From: CAYSCX01 sp964429575
GTDB taxonomy: Bacteria; Desulfobacterota; Binatia; Binatales; Binataceae
Assembly: GCA_964429575.1 (NCBI GenBank)
Contig: CAYSCX010000001.1
Coordinates: 124,001 to 188,000 of the forward strand
Length of the DNA stretch: 64,000 nt
Reading direction: 5' to 3'
The translations under genes were made by a program, and so were the position numbers. Positions 1 through 9,291 of this stretch are shown one piece after another. Under the pieces are notes generated by a model, which saw nothing but the letters and a program-made list of their open reading frames with translations, had not been told where the DNA came from and searched no databases. Each line of letters opens with the position of its first letter. The stretch's first letter is position 1.

Positions 1-171
1 TTTGCCGCTGCGAATGCAGCGCGTGCATACGACGATGCGTTTTACGCTGCCGCCGAAGTTCGCGCGCACTTCCTGAAGGTTCGGCTGCCAGCGTCGCTTC
101 GTCTTGTTGTTCGCGTGGCTGACGTTGTGGCCGACCGAGGGATGCTTCCCGCAAATTGCACACTGTCTCAT
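1..171 (-). CDS. rpmB: 50S ribosomal protein L28, 3' end outside window
   Basis: N-terminal 57 codons of large-subunit protein L28; the gene continues past the left edge. Reading leftward from the ATG at 169-171, the protein opens with [20 protein letters not shown], the classic L28 start. It has Cys4/Cys7 and a second CxxC at Cys49/Cys52, which is the zinc-binding form of L28. The basic stretch around residues 23-28 fits an rRNA-binding protein. It lies 29 bp downstream of the exported-protein gene on the same strand. Confidence 0.93.
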   Translation of the reverse strand, partial: MRQCAICGKHPSVGHNVSHANNKTKRRWQPNLQEVRANFGGSVKRIVVCTRCIRSGK

Positions 172-200
172 GTTGAATCCAAATCCGGCGAAGCGAGGCT

Positions 201-1454
201 TCAGGGTAGCCCGACCTCTGGCCGCTTGAAAGAGGGTCCCGAGCGCGCCGCGAGCAGCGCCGCACCCGCCACCTCGCTGGTCAGCTGTGCGTCCGCGTCG
301 CATCCGCACTTGAGGCTCATTATCCACGCGGCCTTGCTGAGCGCCGATGCGTAACCGTCGAGACGCTTCTTCAAGCCGGTTGGCGCTTCCTTGTCCTCAA
401 ATCGTACGCTCTTAGCGCTGACTACGACGTCCGACGGCGCGGATCCGGTTTCCTCTACGAACATTTGAATCAGCATCGCGACCAGGCCGGCATGGTCAAG
501 CGCCGGCACGTCAGCGCGCAGCACGCGGTCCGATTCCTTTTCCGCGGCCTCCGCCCGCACTGCACCGAGAACCTGGCGAATCGGTGCAGCCCGCGCGGCC
601 TCCGCGCCTTCCTGCTTCTCATACGACGCGAGCAGCGTGCCCGCCGCGACTGCGTTGCCGCCGGCGAGCGCGCCAAGCGTCTGGCCGAGCAGCCGCGACG
701 CCTTTGCGTGCTGCAGTTGGCGTTGCGCTCCGGCGATCATGCGCTGCACTTGCGGGCTGTTGATTCCGATGCTCCTGAACACGGCCATCGCCGTATCGGC
801 ATCGCCACGATCGATCAGCTTCTGCGCCGTTTCGAATGGATTGAGCGGGCCGATACTGTTGAGCGGCGAGCTGGGCAGGTAGAGCCGCGTCGCCGCGATG
901 AGCTTGCTCTCGACGCGTACCCGGACCGCTTCGTAGGCCTGCCAGACGTTGCCCGCGATGAGCTTCTTGCCGGTCGCACGTTCGGAAAGAAATTGCGCAG
1001 GGAGCGTCAGAATCGCGGAGACTTCGCCTGCGACCGTCTCACTGTCCGAGACGGTGAAGGTATGACGATCTTCCGCGAGGGTCGAAAGATTGAGCATCCA
1101 GATTTCGTATGTGCCGGTGAAGCGCGCCTGGTTGCCTTCCTGTTCGGTCTTGAATGAATTCGACGGCAGGCTGATCACCATCACCGCGTCGAGACGATCA
1201 TCGGGCTCGCCCGCGACGAACCGCCGCACACACGCATCGACTCCACCCGGCGGCTGAATCGAAACTACATGTATGTTCGGCTCTGCGCCGACGACTCTTT
1301 CAATGTCGTAGACAGTTTGCGGCGAGATCGGGCCGATCGGCCCGAGGCCGACCTTTACCTGCCGCGGTGTCGCCGGCTGCTGTGCGGATGCGGGCGTCGT
1401 AGCGCACGCGAACGCCAGCGCCGCGCAGAATGCTATCGCCAATGCTCTGTACAT
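201..1454 (-). CDS. Exported protein of unknown function
   Basis: 417-residue protein that I do not recognise. I start it at the ATG at 1452-1454 because the next residues form a signal peptide: a short MYR start, a hydrophobic Ala/Phe-rich stretch, and a likely cleavage after ASA around residue 24. An in-frame start further upstream (1520) would put 22 polar residues in front of this signal. The mature part is predicted soluble, with Ala- and Glu-rich helical stretches in its second half. A Cys-x-Cys (CGCDAD) lies near the C terminus. It is transcribed toward rpmB and diverges from mutL. Periplasmic location is inferred from the signal only. Confidence 0.75.
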   Translation of the reverse strand: MYRALAIAFCAALAFACATTPASAQQPATPRQVKVGLGPIGPISPQTVYDIERVVGAEPNIHVVSIQPPGGVDACVRRFVAGEPDDRLDAVMVISLPSNSFKTEQEGNQARFTGTYEIWMLNLSTLAEDRHTFTVSDSETVAGEVSAILTLPAQFLSERATGKKLIAGNVWQAYEAVRVRVESKLIAATRLYLPSSPLNSIGPLNPFETAQKLIDRGDADTAMAVFRSIGINSPQVQRMIAGAQRQLQHAKASRLLGQTLGALAGGNAVAAGTLLASYEKQEGAEAARAAPIRQVLGAVRAEAAEKESDRVLRADVPALDHAGLVAMLIQMFVEETGSAPSDVVVSAKSVRFEDKEAPTGLKKRLDGYASALSKAAWIMSLKCGCDADAQLTSEVAGAALLAARSGPSFKRPEVGLP

Positions 1455-1610
1455 CGTGGATTCCCGCGCACTGACGCGCGGGCAAGGGCCAAGCTTCCCA
1501 GAAGTGTCCCTGCCGTTCAACTGAGAATCGTCCTGTGAACACAGACCGGCGCCGGGGTCGATTGAGCACGCTGCCGGGGGCTAGATTGTGATCGGGGTGC
1601 GCGCGCCGCG

Positions 1611-3428
1611 ATGTCCGATCGATTGATTCAGATACTGCCCGAGCAGGTTGCGAGCCAGATCGCGGCCGGCGAGGTGGTCGAACGTCCCGCCTCAGCGGTC
1701 AAGGAGTTGGTCGAGAACTCGCTCGATGCGGGCGCGCACACGATCGGAATCGAGATCGAGCGCGGCGGCGCCGCGCTGATCGCAGTCACCGACGACGGCT
1801 GCGGCATGAACCGCGAGGATGCGATTCTTTCGATTCGACGTCATGCGACCTCCAAGATTCGCGGCGCCGCGGACCTCGAAGCGATCCGCACGCTGGGATT
1901 CCGCGGCGAGGCGCTCGCATCGATCGCAAGCGTCTCGCACCTGCGGCTCTCGATGCGGCGCAGCGACGAGGCGCACGGTCACGAGCTGGTGGTCGACGGC
2001 GGCAACCTGGCCGACGCGCGCGAATGCGCGATGGCCGCGGGCGCGCGAGTCGAAGTGCGCGACCTTTTCTTCAACACTCCCGCGCGCCTCAAGTTTCTCA
2101 AGACCGTCGCGACGGAGCAGGGCGCCGTCGCCGAGGCGGTCCAGCGGCTCGCGCTTGCCAACTGGAAAATCGCGTTTCGCCTGCTGGCTGACGGACGCTG
2201 CGTGTTCGACCTTCCGCGCGCGACCGCACTGCTCGAACGCGTGCGCCAACTGCTCGGGTCGAAACTCGCCGACAAGATGCTCGCCTTCGACGTGCGCGGC
2301 GCCGGCGCTCACGCCCACGGGCTGGCGACCGCAAGCCAGGAATCGTTTGCATCGCAGCGGATGGTGTTTACGTTTGTCAACGGACGCGCGGTGCGCGACA
2401 AGTTGCTGTCGCGCGCGGTCTCACAGGCGTATCAAACCCTTGTGCCGCGCGGGCGTCACCCCGCGGTGGTGCTCTTCATCGGCGTTCGGGCCGAGGACGT
2501 TGATGTCAACGTCCATCCGATGAAGACCGAGGTGCGATTTCGCAACGCTGGCGCGGTGTTCGAAGCAACCTATCGCGCGCTGCGCGATCGTCTCGCTGAC
2601 CAGACCACGCCGCACCCGATCAGCATCGAGACTGATGGCGGCGCTGCTGCGACCGTTCGAGCCGCCGCGGGTACCGCCGCTGGGAGCCCGCCCGCGGCGA
2701 CTCCTGCCGCGATCGTTCCCGCCACTGCGTCAAGCGATTCGAGGCCGCTACGTCTGGTTGCCGACAGCGCCGCATCCGCACCCGCTGCGCAGCGCGCGCT
2801 CGGCCTCGGTTTCAGCCGCCGCGAACCGGAATTGGAGGCGCTGGCGCCTCGCTACTCGGAATTGAGAGTGCTCGGCCAGGTGTTCGCCGGATACATCGTG
2901 CTCGAGGACGACGCTGGCCTGATGCTCGTCGATCAGCACGCCGCGCATGAGCGCGTCACGTTCGAGCGGCTGCGCGCGGAACTTCGCAACGGCGGTATCC
3001 GCACGCAGGCGATGCTGGTGCCGCAGTCTATTGAACTCAACGCCGCGCGCGCCGCGAATGTGTTGGGTTCGCTCGCCGAGTTGCGTGCGATGGGTTTCGA
3101 CGTCGAGCAGTTCGGCGCCGCAACAATCTTGCTGAAGGGTTCGCCCGCCGCGTTCGGCGCGTCGGGCGGCGCGCGCCTGCTCTCCGATATGATCGAGTCG
3201 ATCGGCGAGAGCGGCTTTCGCCAGACCGGTGAATCCGGCTTCGAGGAGATGTTGAAGCAGCTGGCATGTCACGGCTCGGTTCGGGTTGGGCGCGTGCTGG
3301 AAGAGCGCGAAATCCGCGAGCTGCTGGTCGATCTCGATTCAACCACATTCAAGACCAACTGTCCGCACGGACGCCCGGTGCACATCCGTTTTCCACGCGG
3401 ACAGATCGAACGGATGTTTCGCCGATGA
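1611..3428 (+). CDS. mutL: DNA mismatch repair protein MutL, endonuclease type
   Basis: 605-residue MutL. The GHKL ATPase domain is clear at the N terminus: the IAAGEVVERP motif, the ENSLDAG ATP-binding Asn and the GFRGEAL ATP lid. A low-complexity Ala/Pro linker (about residues 340-400) leads to the dimerisation domain. That domain carries the metal-binding nuclease motif DQHA(x2)E(x4)E at Asp441, plus ACHGSVR and CPHGRP (from about residue 584). It therefore belongs to the nicking class found in bacteria without MutH. The last base of its TGA is shared with miaA in an ATGA overlap, so the two are translationally coupled. Confidence 0.97.
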   Translation: MSDRLIQILPEQVASQIAAGEVVERPASAVKELVENSLDAGAHTIGIEIERGGAALIAVTDDGCGMNREDAILSIRRHATSKIRGAADLEAIRTLGFRGEALASIASVSHLRLSMRRSDEAHGHELVVDGGNLADARECAMAAGARVEVRDLFFNTPARLKFLKTVATEQGAVAEAVQRLALANWKIAFRLLADGRCVFDLPRATALLERVRQLLGSKLADKMLAFDVRGAGAHAHGLATASQESFASQRMVFTFVNGRAVRDKLLSRAVSQAYQTLVPRGRHPAVVLFIGVRAEDVDVNVHPMKTEVRFRNAGAVFEATYRALRDRLADQTTPHPISIETDGGAAATVRAAAGTAAGSPPAATPAAIVPATASSDSRPLRLVADSAASAPAAQRALGLGFSRREPELEALAPRYSELRVLGQVFAGYIVLEDDAGLMLVDQHAAHERVTFERLRAELRNGGIRTQAMLVPQSIELNAARAANVLGSLAELRAMGFDVEQFGAATILLKGSPAAFGASGGARLLSDMIESIGESGFRQTGESGFEEMLKQLACHGSVRVGRVLEEREIRELLVDLDSTTFKTNCPHGRPVHIRFPRGQIERMFRR

Positions 3429-4414
3429 GCAGCAACCTCGCGCGGACCGAGCCCGCGACCGCCGACGACGGCAGGCGCGCACGCGTCGGCTTCATCGTGG
3501 GCCCGACCGGCTCGGGCAAAACCGCGCTCGCGCTTGCGCTCGCGGAACGCTTGGGCGCGGAGATCGTCAACTGCGATTCGCGCCAGGTTTATCGCGGCAT
3601 GGACATCGGCACGGCGAAGCCGTCCGCGGACGAGCTGCGCCGCGTGCCGCATCATCTTATGGATATCCGCACACCTGACCGTCCGCTCGACGCCGCGAGC
3701 TTTGCCGCGCTTGCGCGCGAGGCGATCGCGGATATCGTGTCGCGCGCAAGGGTGCCGATCGTAGTTGGCGGTAGCGGGCTCTACCTGCGCGCGCTGCGAG
3801 GCGGAATCTTCGACGGCCCGCCGGCGTCGCGCGAAGTGCGCGATGAGCTCGGCGCCATCGCGGCCGAGCACGGCGTCCGATTCCTTCATGCGGAGCTGCA
3901 TGCGATCGACCCCGATGCGGCCGCGCGCATCGGACCCAACGATCTGTATCGCATCATTCGCGCGCTCGAGGTGCACCGGCTTACCGGCGAGCCGATCAGC
4001 CGCCACCAAGACCGCCATGGATTCGCCAACCACCGGTACGACACCTTGGTGGTCGCGGTTGCACTCGACAGAAAGCTGCTTTACGCGAACATCGATCATC
4101 GGTTCGACGCGATGATGCGCGCGGGATTTCTCGATGAAGTGCGGGCGCTCGTCGCAGCCGGCTACTCGCCCGAGAAGCCGCCGCTTTGCACGATCGGATA
4201 CAAACACCTGGCCAGCGCCATCCGTGGCGCGGCGTCGCTCGACGACGCGGTCGCGCTCGCGAAACGCGACACCCGAAGATTTGCCAAACGTCAGCTCACA
4301 TGGTTTCGCCGCGAGTCTGATATTGTGTGGCTTGCACCCGAGCGGGCGCTCGAGGAGGGCGCGCGGCTCTTCGAGGAATTCTTAGAGCCCGGCCGCAAAG
4401 CCGCGAGCGAATAA
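3425..4414 (+). CDS. miaA: tRNA dimethylallyltransferase
   Basis: 329-residue MiaA, which adds the dimethylallyl group to A37 of tRNAs reading UNN codons. Visible motifs are the P-loop GPTGSGKT, the substrate signature with NCDSRQVYRGMDIGTAKP, the HLMD segment, GGSGLYLRAL, and the C-terminal TIGYKHL and KRQLTWFR stretches typical of the family. The ATG at 3425 overlaps the mutL stop (ATGA). A longer open frame reaching back to 3266 lies inside mutL and is not family sequence. mutL-miaA adjacency is widespread in bacteria. accA follows after 5 bp. Confidence 0.96.
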   Translation: MSSNLARTEPATADDGRRARVGFIVGPTGSGKTALALALAERLGAEIVNCDSRQVYRGMDIGTAKPSADELRRVPHHLMDIRTPDRPLDAASFAALAREAIADIVSRARVPIVVGGSGLYLRALRGGIFDGPPASREVRDELGAIAAEHGVRFLHAELHAIDPDAAARIGPNDLYRIIRALEVHRLTGEPISRHQDRHGFANHRYDTLVVAVALDRKLLYANIDHRFDAMMRAGFLDEVRALVAAGYSPEKPPLCTIGYKHLASAIRGAASLDDAVALAKRDTRRFAKRQLTWFRRESDIVWLAPERALEEGARLFEEFLEPGRKAASE

Positions 4415-4419
4415 TCAGG

Positions 4420-5364
4420 ATGCCGAACGTTACGATGCAAAGCGCTGACGCGGCCTCAGCGGAGAGCGCCCCGCAACTGCGGCAATCGAATGCGGCCGGA
4501 GCGGCGCCGGCGCCAGATCACGCTCAACTCACCGCCATCGAGCGTGTGAAGCTCGCTCGCAATCCGCAGCGCCCGCAGACTATCGACTACCTCGAACGAT
4601 TGTTTAGCGACTTCATCGAGATTCATGGCGACCGCCGGTTTGGCGACGACGGAGCGATCATCGCGGGCCTCGCATACTTCCGCAAACGTCCGGTCGCGGT
4701 CGTCGGCCACCAGCGCGGCCGCTCGACCGCGGAGCGTCTGAAGCGCAATTTCGGCAAGACCCATCCGGAGGGATATCGCAAGGCCGCGCGCGTATACTCG
4801 CTCGCGGATCGGTTCGGCCTTCCGCTGATCACGCTGATCGACACGCAGGGCGCGGAGCCGGGCGTCGGCGCAGAGGAGCGCGGACAGAGCGAAGCGATCG
4901 CAAGCAACCTCGAATTGATGGCGCGTCTCGAGATACCCGTCATCGCGTGCCTGATTGGCGAGGGCGGCTCCGGCGGTGCGCTCGCGCTCGGGGTGGCGAA
5001 CGCGGTGCTGATGCAGGAGAACGCGTGCTACTCCGTCATCACGCCCGAGGGCTGCGCGGCGATTCTGTGGCGCGAGGCGAACGAACAGACGATCGCGCAG
5101 GCGGCGTCGGCGATGAAGCTCTCCGCGCCGGACCTTCTGGCGCTCGGGATCATCGACGAAATCATCGCCGAGCCGGCGGGCGGCGCTCACACCGATCCCG
5201 GCGCAGCGGCGCAGTTTCTCGGTGCGGCGATCGCGCGCAGCCTCGATTCGCTCGTAAAGGTCAAACCCGCCGAACTTAGGCGTTCGCGAGAGCGCAAGCT
5301 CGCCGCGATGGGCGCCGCGTTCCTCGAAAAACTTCGCGTTGAAAACCCCGGCGCGATCGGTTAG
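4420..5364 (+). CDS. accA: Acetyl-CoA carboxylase carboxyltransferase subunit alpha
   Basis: 314-residue alpha subunit of the carboxyltransferase, which with AccD moves the carboxyl group from biotin to acetyl-CoA to make malonyl-CoA. The family signature RNPQRPQTIDYLERLF...IHGDRRFGDD lies near residues 43-70. The acyl-CoA-binding Gly-rich segment GEGGSGGALALG and the YSVITPEGCAAILW stretch follow. Length is close to the E. coli protein. I choose the ATG at 4420, five bases after the miaA stop, rather than the longer frame that overlaps miaA. Confidence 0.96.
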   Translation: MPNVTMQSADAASAESAPQLRQSNAAGAAPAPDHAQLTAIERVKLARNPQRPQTIDYLERLFSDFIEIHGDRRFGDDGAIIAGLAYFRKRPVAVVGHQRGRSTAERLKRNFGKTHPEGYRKAARVYSLADRFGLPLITLIDTQGAEPGVGAEERGQSEAIASNLELMARLEIPVIACLIGEGGSGGALALGVANAVLMQENACYSVITPEGCAAILWREANEQTIAQAASAMKLSAPDLLALGIIDEIIAEPAGGAHTDPGAAAQFLGAAIARSLDSLVKVKPAELRRSRERKLAAMGAAFLEKLRVENPGAIG

Positions 5365-5377
5365 CCGTTTCCACCGC

Positions 5378-6493
5378 ATGGCTTCGCGCGCCGCGAAAAG
5401 GTCCGATCCCAACGCAGCTTCTCTCGACCATCTGCGTCGGCGCATCGACGCGCTCAACCGGGAGCTGCTGCGCATCGTTTCCGAGCGCGCCGAGCTCGCC
5501 GCCGAGATCGGGCGTCTCAAGAAGTCTGACGGCGCGGCGGTATTCAATCCCGCCCGCGAACGCGAAGTGCTCGAGCGGATGGTCGCGGAAAATCCCGGAC
5601 CACTTGGCGCCGATCACATAAGACGCATCTTCATCGAGATCATTTCAGCGTGCCGGGCGCTCGAGCATGTGCAGCGCGTCGCGTTCCTGGGCCCGGAGCA
5701 CACCTACTCCCACGAGGCTTCGCGCGCGCGGTTCGGCTCCAGCGTCGAGTTCGTGCCGCAGGAATCAATCGCGGCGGTGTTTCAAGCGATCGAAAACGGC
5801 CGCGCCGAGTACGGGGTGGCGCCGGTCGAGAACTCCACCGAGGGTTCGGTGACCCTCACCCTGGACGGGCTCATCGACACGCCGCTTGTCATAATCGGCG
5901 AGATTCTCTTGCACATCCGCCACGCGCTCTCGTCGCGCGACGGCGACCCGAAGTCGATTCGCCGCATCGTGTCGCATCAGCAGTCGCTCGCGCAGTGCCG
6001 CGGCTATCTCGCGGCAAAGTATCCGCACTGCGAGCTCGAGGCGGTCGCGTCCAATGCGCTTGCGGCACAGCGCGCCGCCGATGATCCCGGATGCGCCGCG
6101 ATCGCATCGGTCGCCGCCGCCGAGGCGTACGGTCTCAAGCTGATAGCAGAGAACATCCAGGACGTTGCGCAAAACACCACGCGCTTTCTGGTGATCGGCG
6201 CCGAACCCGTCGAGCGCACCGGCGCCGACAAGACGACGGTGCTGTTCGCCGTCGCGGACCGGGTGGGAGCGCTGTACCAGGCGCTCAGCCTGTTCGCGAA
6301 GAACTCCATCAACATCAGCAAGATCGAATCGCGGCCGCTGCGCTCGCGCCCGTGGGAGTACCTGTTCTTCGTTGATTTCGCCGGACACCGCGACGATCCG
6401 CGCGTCAAGCGTGCGCTCACGGCGCTCGCGCGCAAAGCTCTTTTTCTGAAAGTATTGGGGTCGTATCCCGAGGGAAGGTTGGCCGCGTCATAA
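5378..6493 (+). CDS. pheA: Bifunctional chorismate mutase / prephenate dehydratase (P-protein)
   Basis: 371-residue P-protein that converts chorismate to prephenate and then to phenylpyruvate. Domains in order: AroQ-type chorismate mutase helix (LRRRIDALNRELLRIVSERA, about residues 17-95), prephenate dehydratase (FLGPEHTYSHEA, then PVENSTEGSV), and a C-terminal ACT domain with the feedback-inhibition motif KIESRPL followed by PWEYLFFVDF. The ACT domain implies allosteric control by phenylalanine. The ATG at 5378 is 13 bp after accA. It heads an aromatic amino acid block with hisC and tyrA. Confidence 0.96.
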   Translation: MASRAAKRSDPNAASLDHLRRRIDALNRELLRIVSERAELAAEIGRLKKSDGAAVFNPAREREVLERMVAENPGPLGADHIRRIFIEIISACRALEHVQRVAFLGPEHTYSHEASRARFGSSVEFVPQESIAAVFQAIENGRAEYGVAPVENSTEGSVTLTLDGLIDTPLVIIGEILLHIRHALSSRDGDPKSIRRIVSHQQSLAQCRGYLAAKYPHCELEAVASNALAAQRAADDPGCAAIASVAAAEAYGLKLIAENIQDVAQNTTRFLVIGAEPVERTGADKTTVLFAVADRVGALYQALSLFAKNSINISKIESRPLRSRPWEYLFFVDFAGHRDDPRVKRALTALARKALFLKVLGSYPEGRLAAS

Positions 6494-6510
6494 GGCGGCA
6501 GTGCTGCATC

Positions 6511-7605
6511 TTGGTCAAAGCTGAAGATCTCGTCCTGCCCGGAGTCGCCGCTCTAACCCCGTATGAACCGGGGAAGCCGATCGAAGAGGTCCAGCGCGAA
6601 CTCGGCATCGGCGAACCCGCCAAGCTCGCGTCGAACGAGAACCCGGTCGGACCTTCACCGCTGGCTGTCGAGGCGATCAAGCGCGCGCTTGGCAATCTCA
6701 ACCGGTACCCCGATGGCGGCTGCTACGAGCTGCGCAACAAGATCGCGGCGCGGCACAATGTGAGCCCGCAGCGGATCTTCGTCGGCTCCGGCTCGTGCGA
6801 AGTTATCGACCTGGTCGCGTTCGGGTTCCTGCGCCCGGGGCTCAACGCGGTCATCGCGGATCACTCGTTCGTGATCTATCAACTTGCGACTGCCACCTCG
6901 GGCGCCAGCGCAAAGGTCGTCCCAATGAAAGACGGCTACGTGTTCGACCTCGACGCGATGGCGGCCGCGATCGACACCAACACGCGCGTCATTTTCCTGT
7001 GCAACCCGAACAACCCGACCGGCACGATCTACCGGCGTTCTGAGTGGAAGCGCTTTCTTTCACGCGTGCCGGAAGACGTGATCATCGTCGCCGACGAAGC
7101 TTATTTCGAATTCGTGCGCGACCCGGAGTTCCCGGACTCGCTCGACGACCACGACGGCGAGCGCCTGCTGGTCACCACGCGCACCTTCTCGAAGATTTTC
7201 GGGCTTGCCGCACTGCGCGTCGGTTACGGCGTCACTCGCGAGGATATCGTCCGGATGCTCAACAACCTGCGCCAACCGTTCAACGTGACATCGCTTGCGC
7301 AGGTGGGCGCGCTCGCCGGCATGGACGACGCCGAGCACGTGCGCCGGACCATCGCCGTGAACTCCGAAGGAATGGACTACCTGGAGCGGGAGTTTGCGCG
7401 ACTAGGCCTTCGCTTCATTCCAAGCCAGGCGAATTTCATCCTGGTCGAGGTCGGCGATGGCCGCGCGATTTTCGAAAAGCTGCTCACCAAGGGAGTGATC
7501 GTGCGTCCGATGAGCGGATACCGCCTCCCGCGCCACGTTCGCATCACGGTCGGGCTTCCTGAGGAGAATCGCCGGCTCATCCAGGCGCTCTGCGGGGTGT
7601 TGTGA
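6511..7605 (+). CDS. hisC: Histidinol-phosphate / aromatic aminotransferase
   Basis: 364-residue fold-type I PLP aminotransferase. Visible features are SNENPVGPSP, the CNPNNPTGT motif, and the PLP lysine (Lys228) in TFSKIFGLAALRVGYG. It is HisC-like, but its place between pheA and tyrA suggests it transaminates phenylpyruvate or hydroxyphenylpyruvate as the last step of Phe/Tyr synthesis. A dual role in histidine synthesis is possible. The start appears to be TTG at 6511: no ATG or GTG lies in frame between the pheA stop and the conserved N terminus, and an AAGGCGG sits 12 nt upstream. Confidence 0.9.
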   Translation: MVKAEDLVLPGVAALTPYEPGKPIEEVQRELGIGEPAKLASNENPVGPSPLAVEAIKRALGNLNRYPDGGCYELRNKIAARHNVSPQRIFVGSGSCEVIDLVAFGFLRPGLNAVIADHSFVIYQLATATSGASAKVVPMKDGYVFDLDAMAAAIDTNTRVIFLCNPNNPTGTIYRRSEWKRFLSRVPEDVIIVADEAYFEFVRDPEFPDSLDDHDGERLLVTTRTFSKIFGLAALRVGYGVTREDIVRMLNNLRQPFNVTSLAQVGALAGMDDAEHVRRTIAVNSEGMDYLEREFARLGLRFIPSQANFILVEVGDGRAIFEKLLTKGVIVRPMSGYRLPRHVRITVGLPEENRRLIQALCGVL

Positions 7606-7680
7606 CGAAACTCCCGCGGATTGCTCGCCGAGGATGCGCCATTCGCGGCGCACGCACGCGGCGCACGCGCTGACCCCACA

Positions 7681-8544
7681 ATGGCGCAACTGTTCCGCCA
7701 GCTTACGATTTGCGGCGTCGGCCTCATCGGCGGATCGCTCGCGCTTGCCACGCGGCGCGCGAAACTCGCCGGTCGTATCGTCGGTCTGGGGCGCACGCAG
7801 GCAAACCTCGACGTCGCGGTCGCGCGCGGCATGCTCGATCACGCGACGCGCGATCCCGCCGACGCCGCCCGCGGCGCAGAGCTGGTCGTGCTCGCAGTGC
7901 CGATCGTGACGATGCGTGCGACGCTGGATGCGATGCTGCCGCATCTCCCTGCGAATTCAGTGATCACCGATGTGGGTAGCGTGAAGGCGTGGGTCGTGCG
8001 CGAACTCGAGCCGCGGTTGCGAGATCAAATGGCGTTGGTCGCGGCGCATCCCGTCGCCGGCAAGGAAACCACCGGCGCGGGAGCGGCGGACGCGGACCTG
8101 TTCAAAGACCGGCGCGTGATCATCACGCCCTCCGCAAAGAGCACGCCCGGGGCGATCGCAAAGCTCGAAGAGCTGTGGCGCGCGGCCGGCGCACAGGTGG
8201 AGCGGATGGCGCCGGAAGAGCACGACGAAATTCTTGCGCGCGCAAGTCACCTGGCGCAGATCGTTGCAAGCGTACTTGCGGCGGCGCTTGCCGATGAGCG
8301 GGTCGGCGCCAAGCTCGCGGCGGATTTCGGCGCAAGCGGGCTGCGCGACACCACCCGCCTTGCCGCGTCGTCGTGGGAGATGTGGCGCGACGTCTTTGTG
8401 ACCAACCGCGAAGCAATCGGCGCCGCGCTAAGGCTCTACGGGCGCACCTTCCGCGAGTTCGCCCAGCTAATCGAAGCAGGCGATATGCAGGCGCTCGAGG
8501 TGCTGTTCAATCGCGGCCGTACGATGCGCGAGCGGCTCAAATGA
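7681..8544 (+). CDS. tyrA: Prephenate (or arogenate) dehydrogenase
   Basis: 287-residue TyrA. It opens with the Rossmann nucleotide-binding motif CGVGLIGGSLA, followed by LAVPI, TDVGSVK and AAHPVAGKE, the conserved active-site segments of prephenate dehydrogenases. It would oxidise prephenate to hydroxyphenylpyruvate with NAD(P)+. I start at the ATG at 7681, since it is close to the Rossmann strand; an in-frame TTG at 7621 would add 20 atypical residues. There is no ACT domain, so feedback control is not evident. Its stop overlaps the cmk start (ATGA). Confidence 0.93.
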   Translation: MAQLFRQLTICGVGLIGGSLALATRRAKLAGRIVGLGRTQANLDVAVARGMLDHATRDPADAARGAELVVLAVPIVTMRATLDAMLPHLPANSVITDVGSVKAWVVRELEPRLRDQMALVAAHPVAGKETTGAGAADADLFKDRRVIITPSAKSTPGAIAKLEELWRAAGAQVERMAPEEHDEILARASHLAQIVASVLAAALADERVGAKLAADFGASGLRDTTRLAASSWEMWRDVFVTNREAIGAALRLYGRTFREFAQLIEAGDMQALEVLFNRGRTMRERLK

Positions 8545-9239
8545 AACGCCGCCAACCAATCGTCGCAATCGACGGGCCGGTGGGTTCGGGCAAATCGACA
8601 GTCGCGCGCGAGCTTGCGCGCGAACTCGAATTCACCCACGTCAGCACCGGAGCAATGTACCGGGCGGTCGCGGTTGCGGCGCGTGACGCGGGAATATCCG
8701 ATGACGCTCCCGATGTTGAGGCACGCCTGTCATCGTTGCTTGCGGCGATTGACATCCGCCTCGACGGCGACCGCGTGATTCTGGGCGGCCGGGACATCAC
8801 GAGCAAAATTTCCACGCCCGAGATTAGCAATCGCGCGTCGAAGCTGTCAGCGCTGGCGGTCGTCCGCGCGCGGATGCGCGAATTGCAACGCGCGACGGGC
8901 CGCGACGGGGGCATCGTAATGGAAGGGCGCGACATCGGCACTGTCATTTTTCCTGATGCGGAGTTCAAGTTCTTTCTTGATGCCGACGTCGCGGTGCGCG
9001 CGCAACGCCGCTTCGCGGAGCTTGGTGTGCGGGGCGACACGGATACGCGCGAGCAGGTGCTCGCCGATTTGCAAGCACGCGACCGCCGCGATCGCGAACG
9101 TGAACTCGCGCCACTCAAGCGCGCCGATGACGCGATCGCGATCGATTCGACGCACTTGGGTGTTGCGCAAGTCGTTACGCGCATGAGAGAGTGTGTCGAG
9201 CGTGCGCGATCGGGCGCCAAGGGCTTGAAACCGAAGTAG
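8541..9239 (+). CDS. cmk: Cytidylate kinase
   Basis: 232-residue (d)CMP kinase. The P-loop GPVGSGKSTVAR sits at the N terminus. It is followed by the STGAMYRAVA substrate segment, MEGRDIGTVIFPDAE, and the Arg-rich lid RDRRDRERELAPLK, all diagnostic for Cmk. The ATG at 8541 overlaps the tyrA stop. A longer frame from 8373 lies inside tyrA. cmk directly upstream of rpsA is a very common bacterial arrangement; here the aroA often found between tyrA and cmk is absent. Confidence 0.96.
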   Translation: MKRRQPIVAIDGPVGSGKSTVARELARELEFTHVSTGAMYRAVAVAARDAGISDDAPDVEARLSSLLAAIDIRLDGDRVILGGRDITSKISTPEISNRASKLSALAVVRARMRELQRATGRDGGIVMEGRDIGTVIFPDAEFKFFLDADVAVRAQRRFAELGVRGDTDTREQVLADLQARDRRDRERELAPLKRADDAIAIDSTHLGVAQVVTRMRECVERARSGAKGLKPK

Positions 9240-9291
9240 CCCGGTTGTAAGTATCGCTACGGTCTCGAAGTTTCCCGGAAGGTTCTAATAG

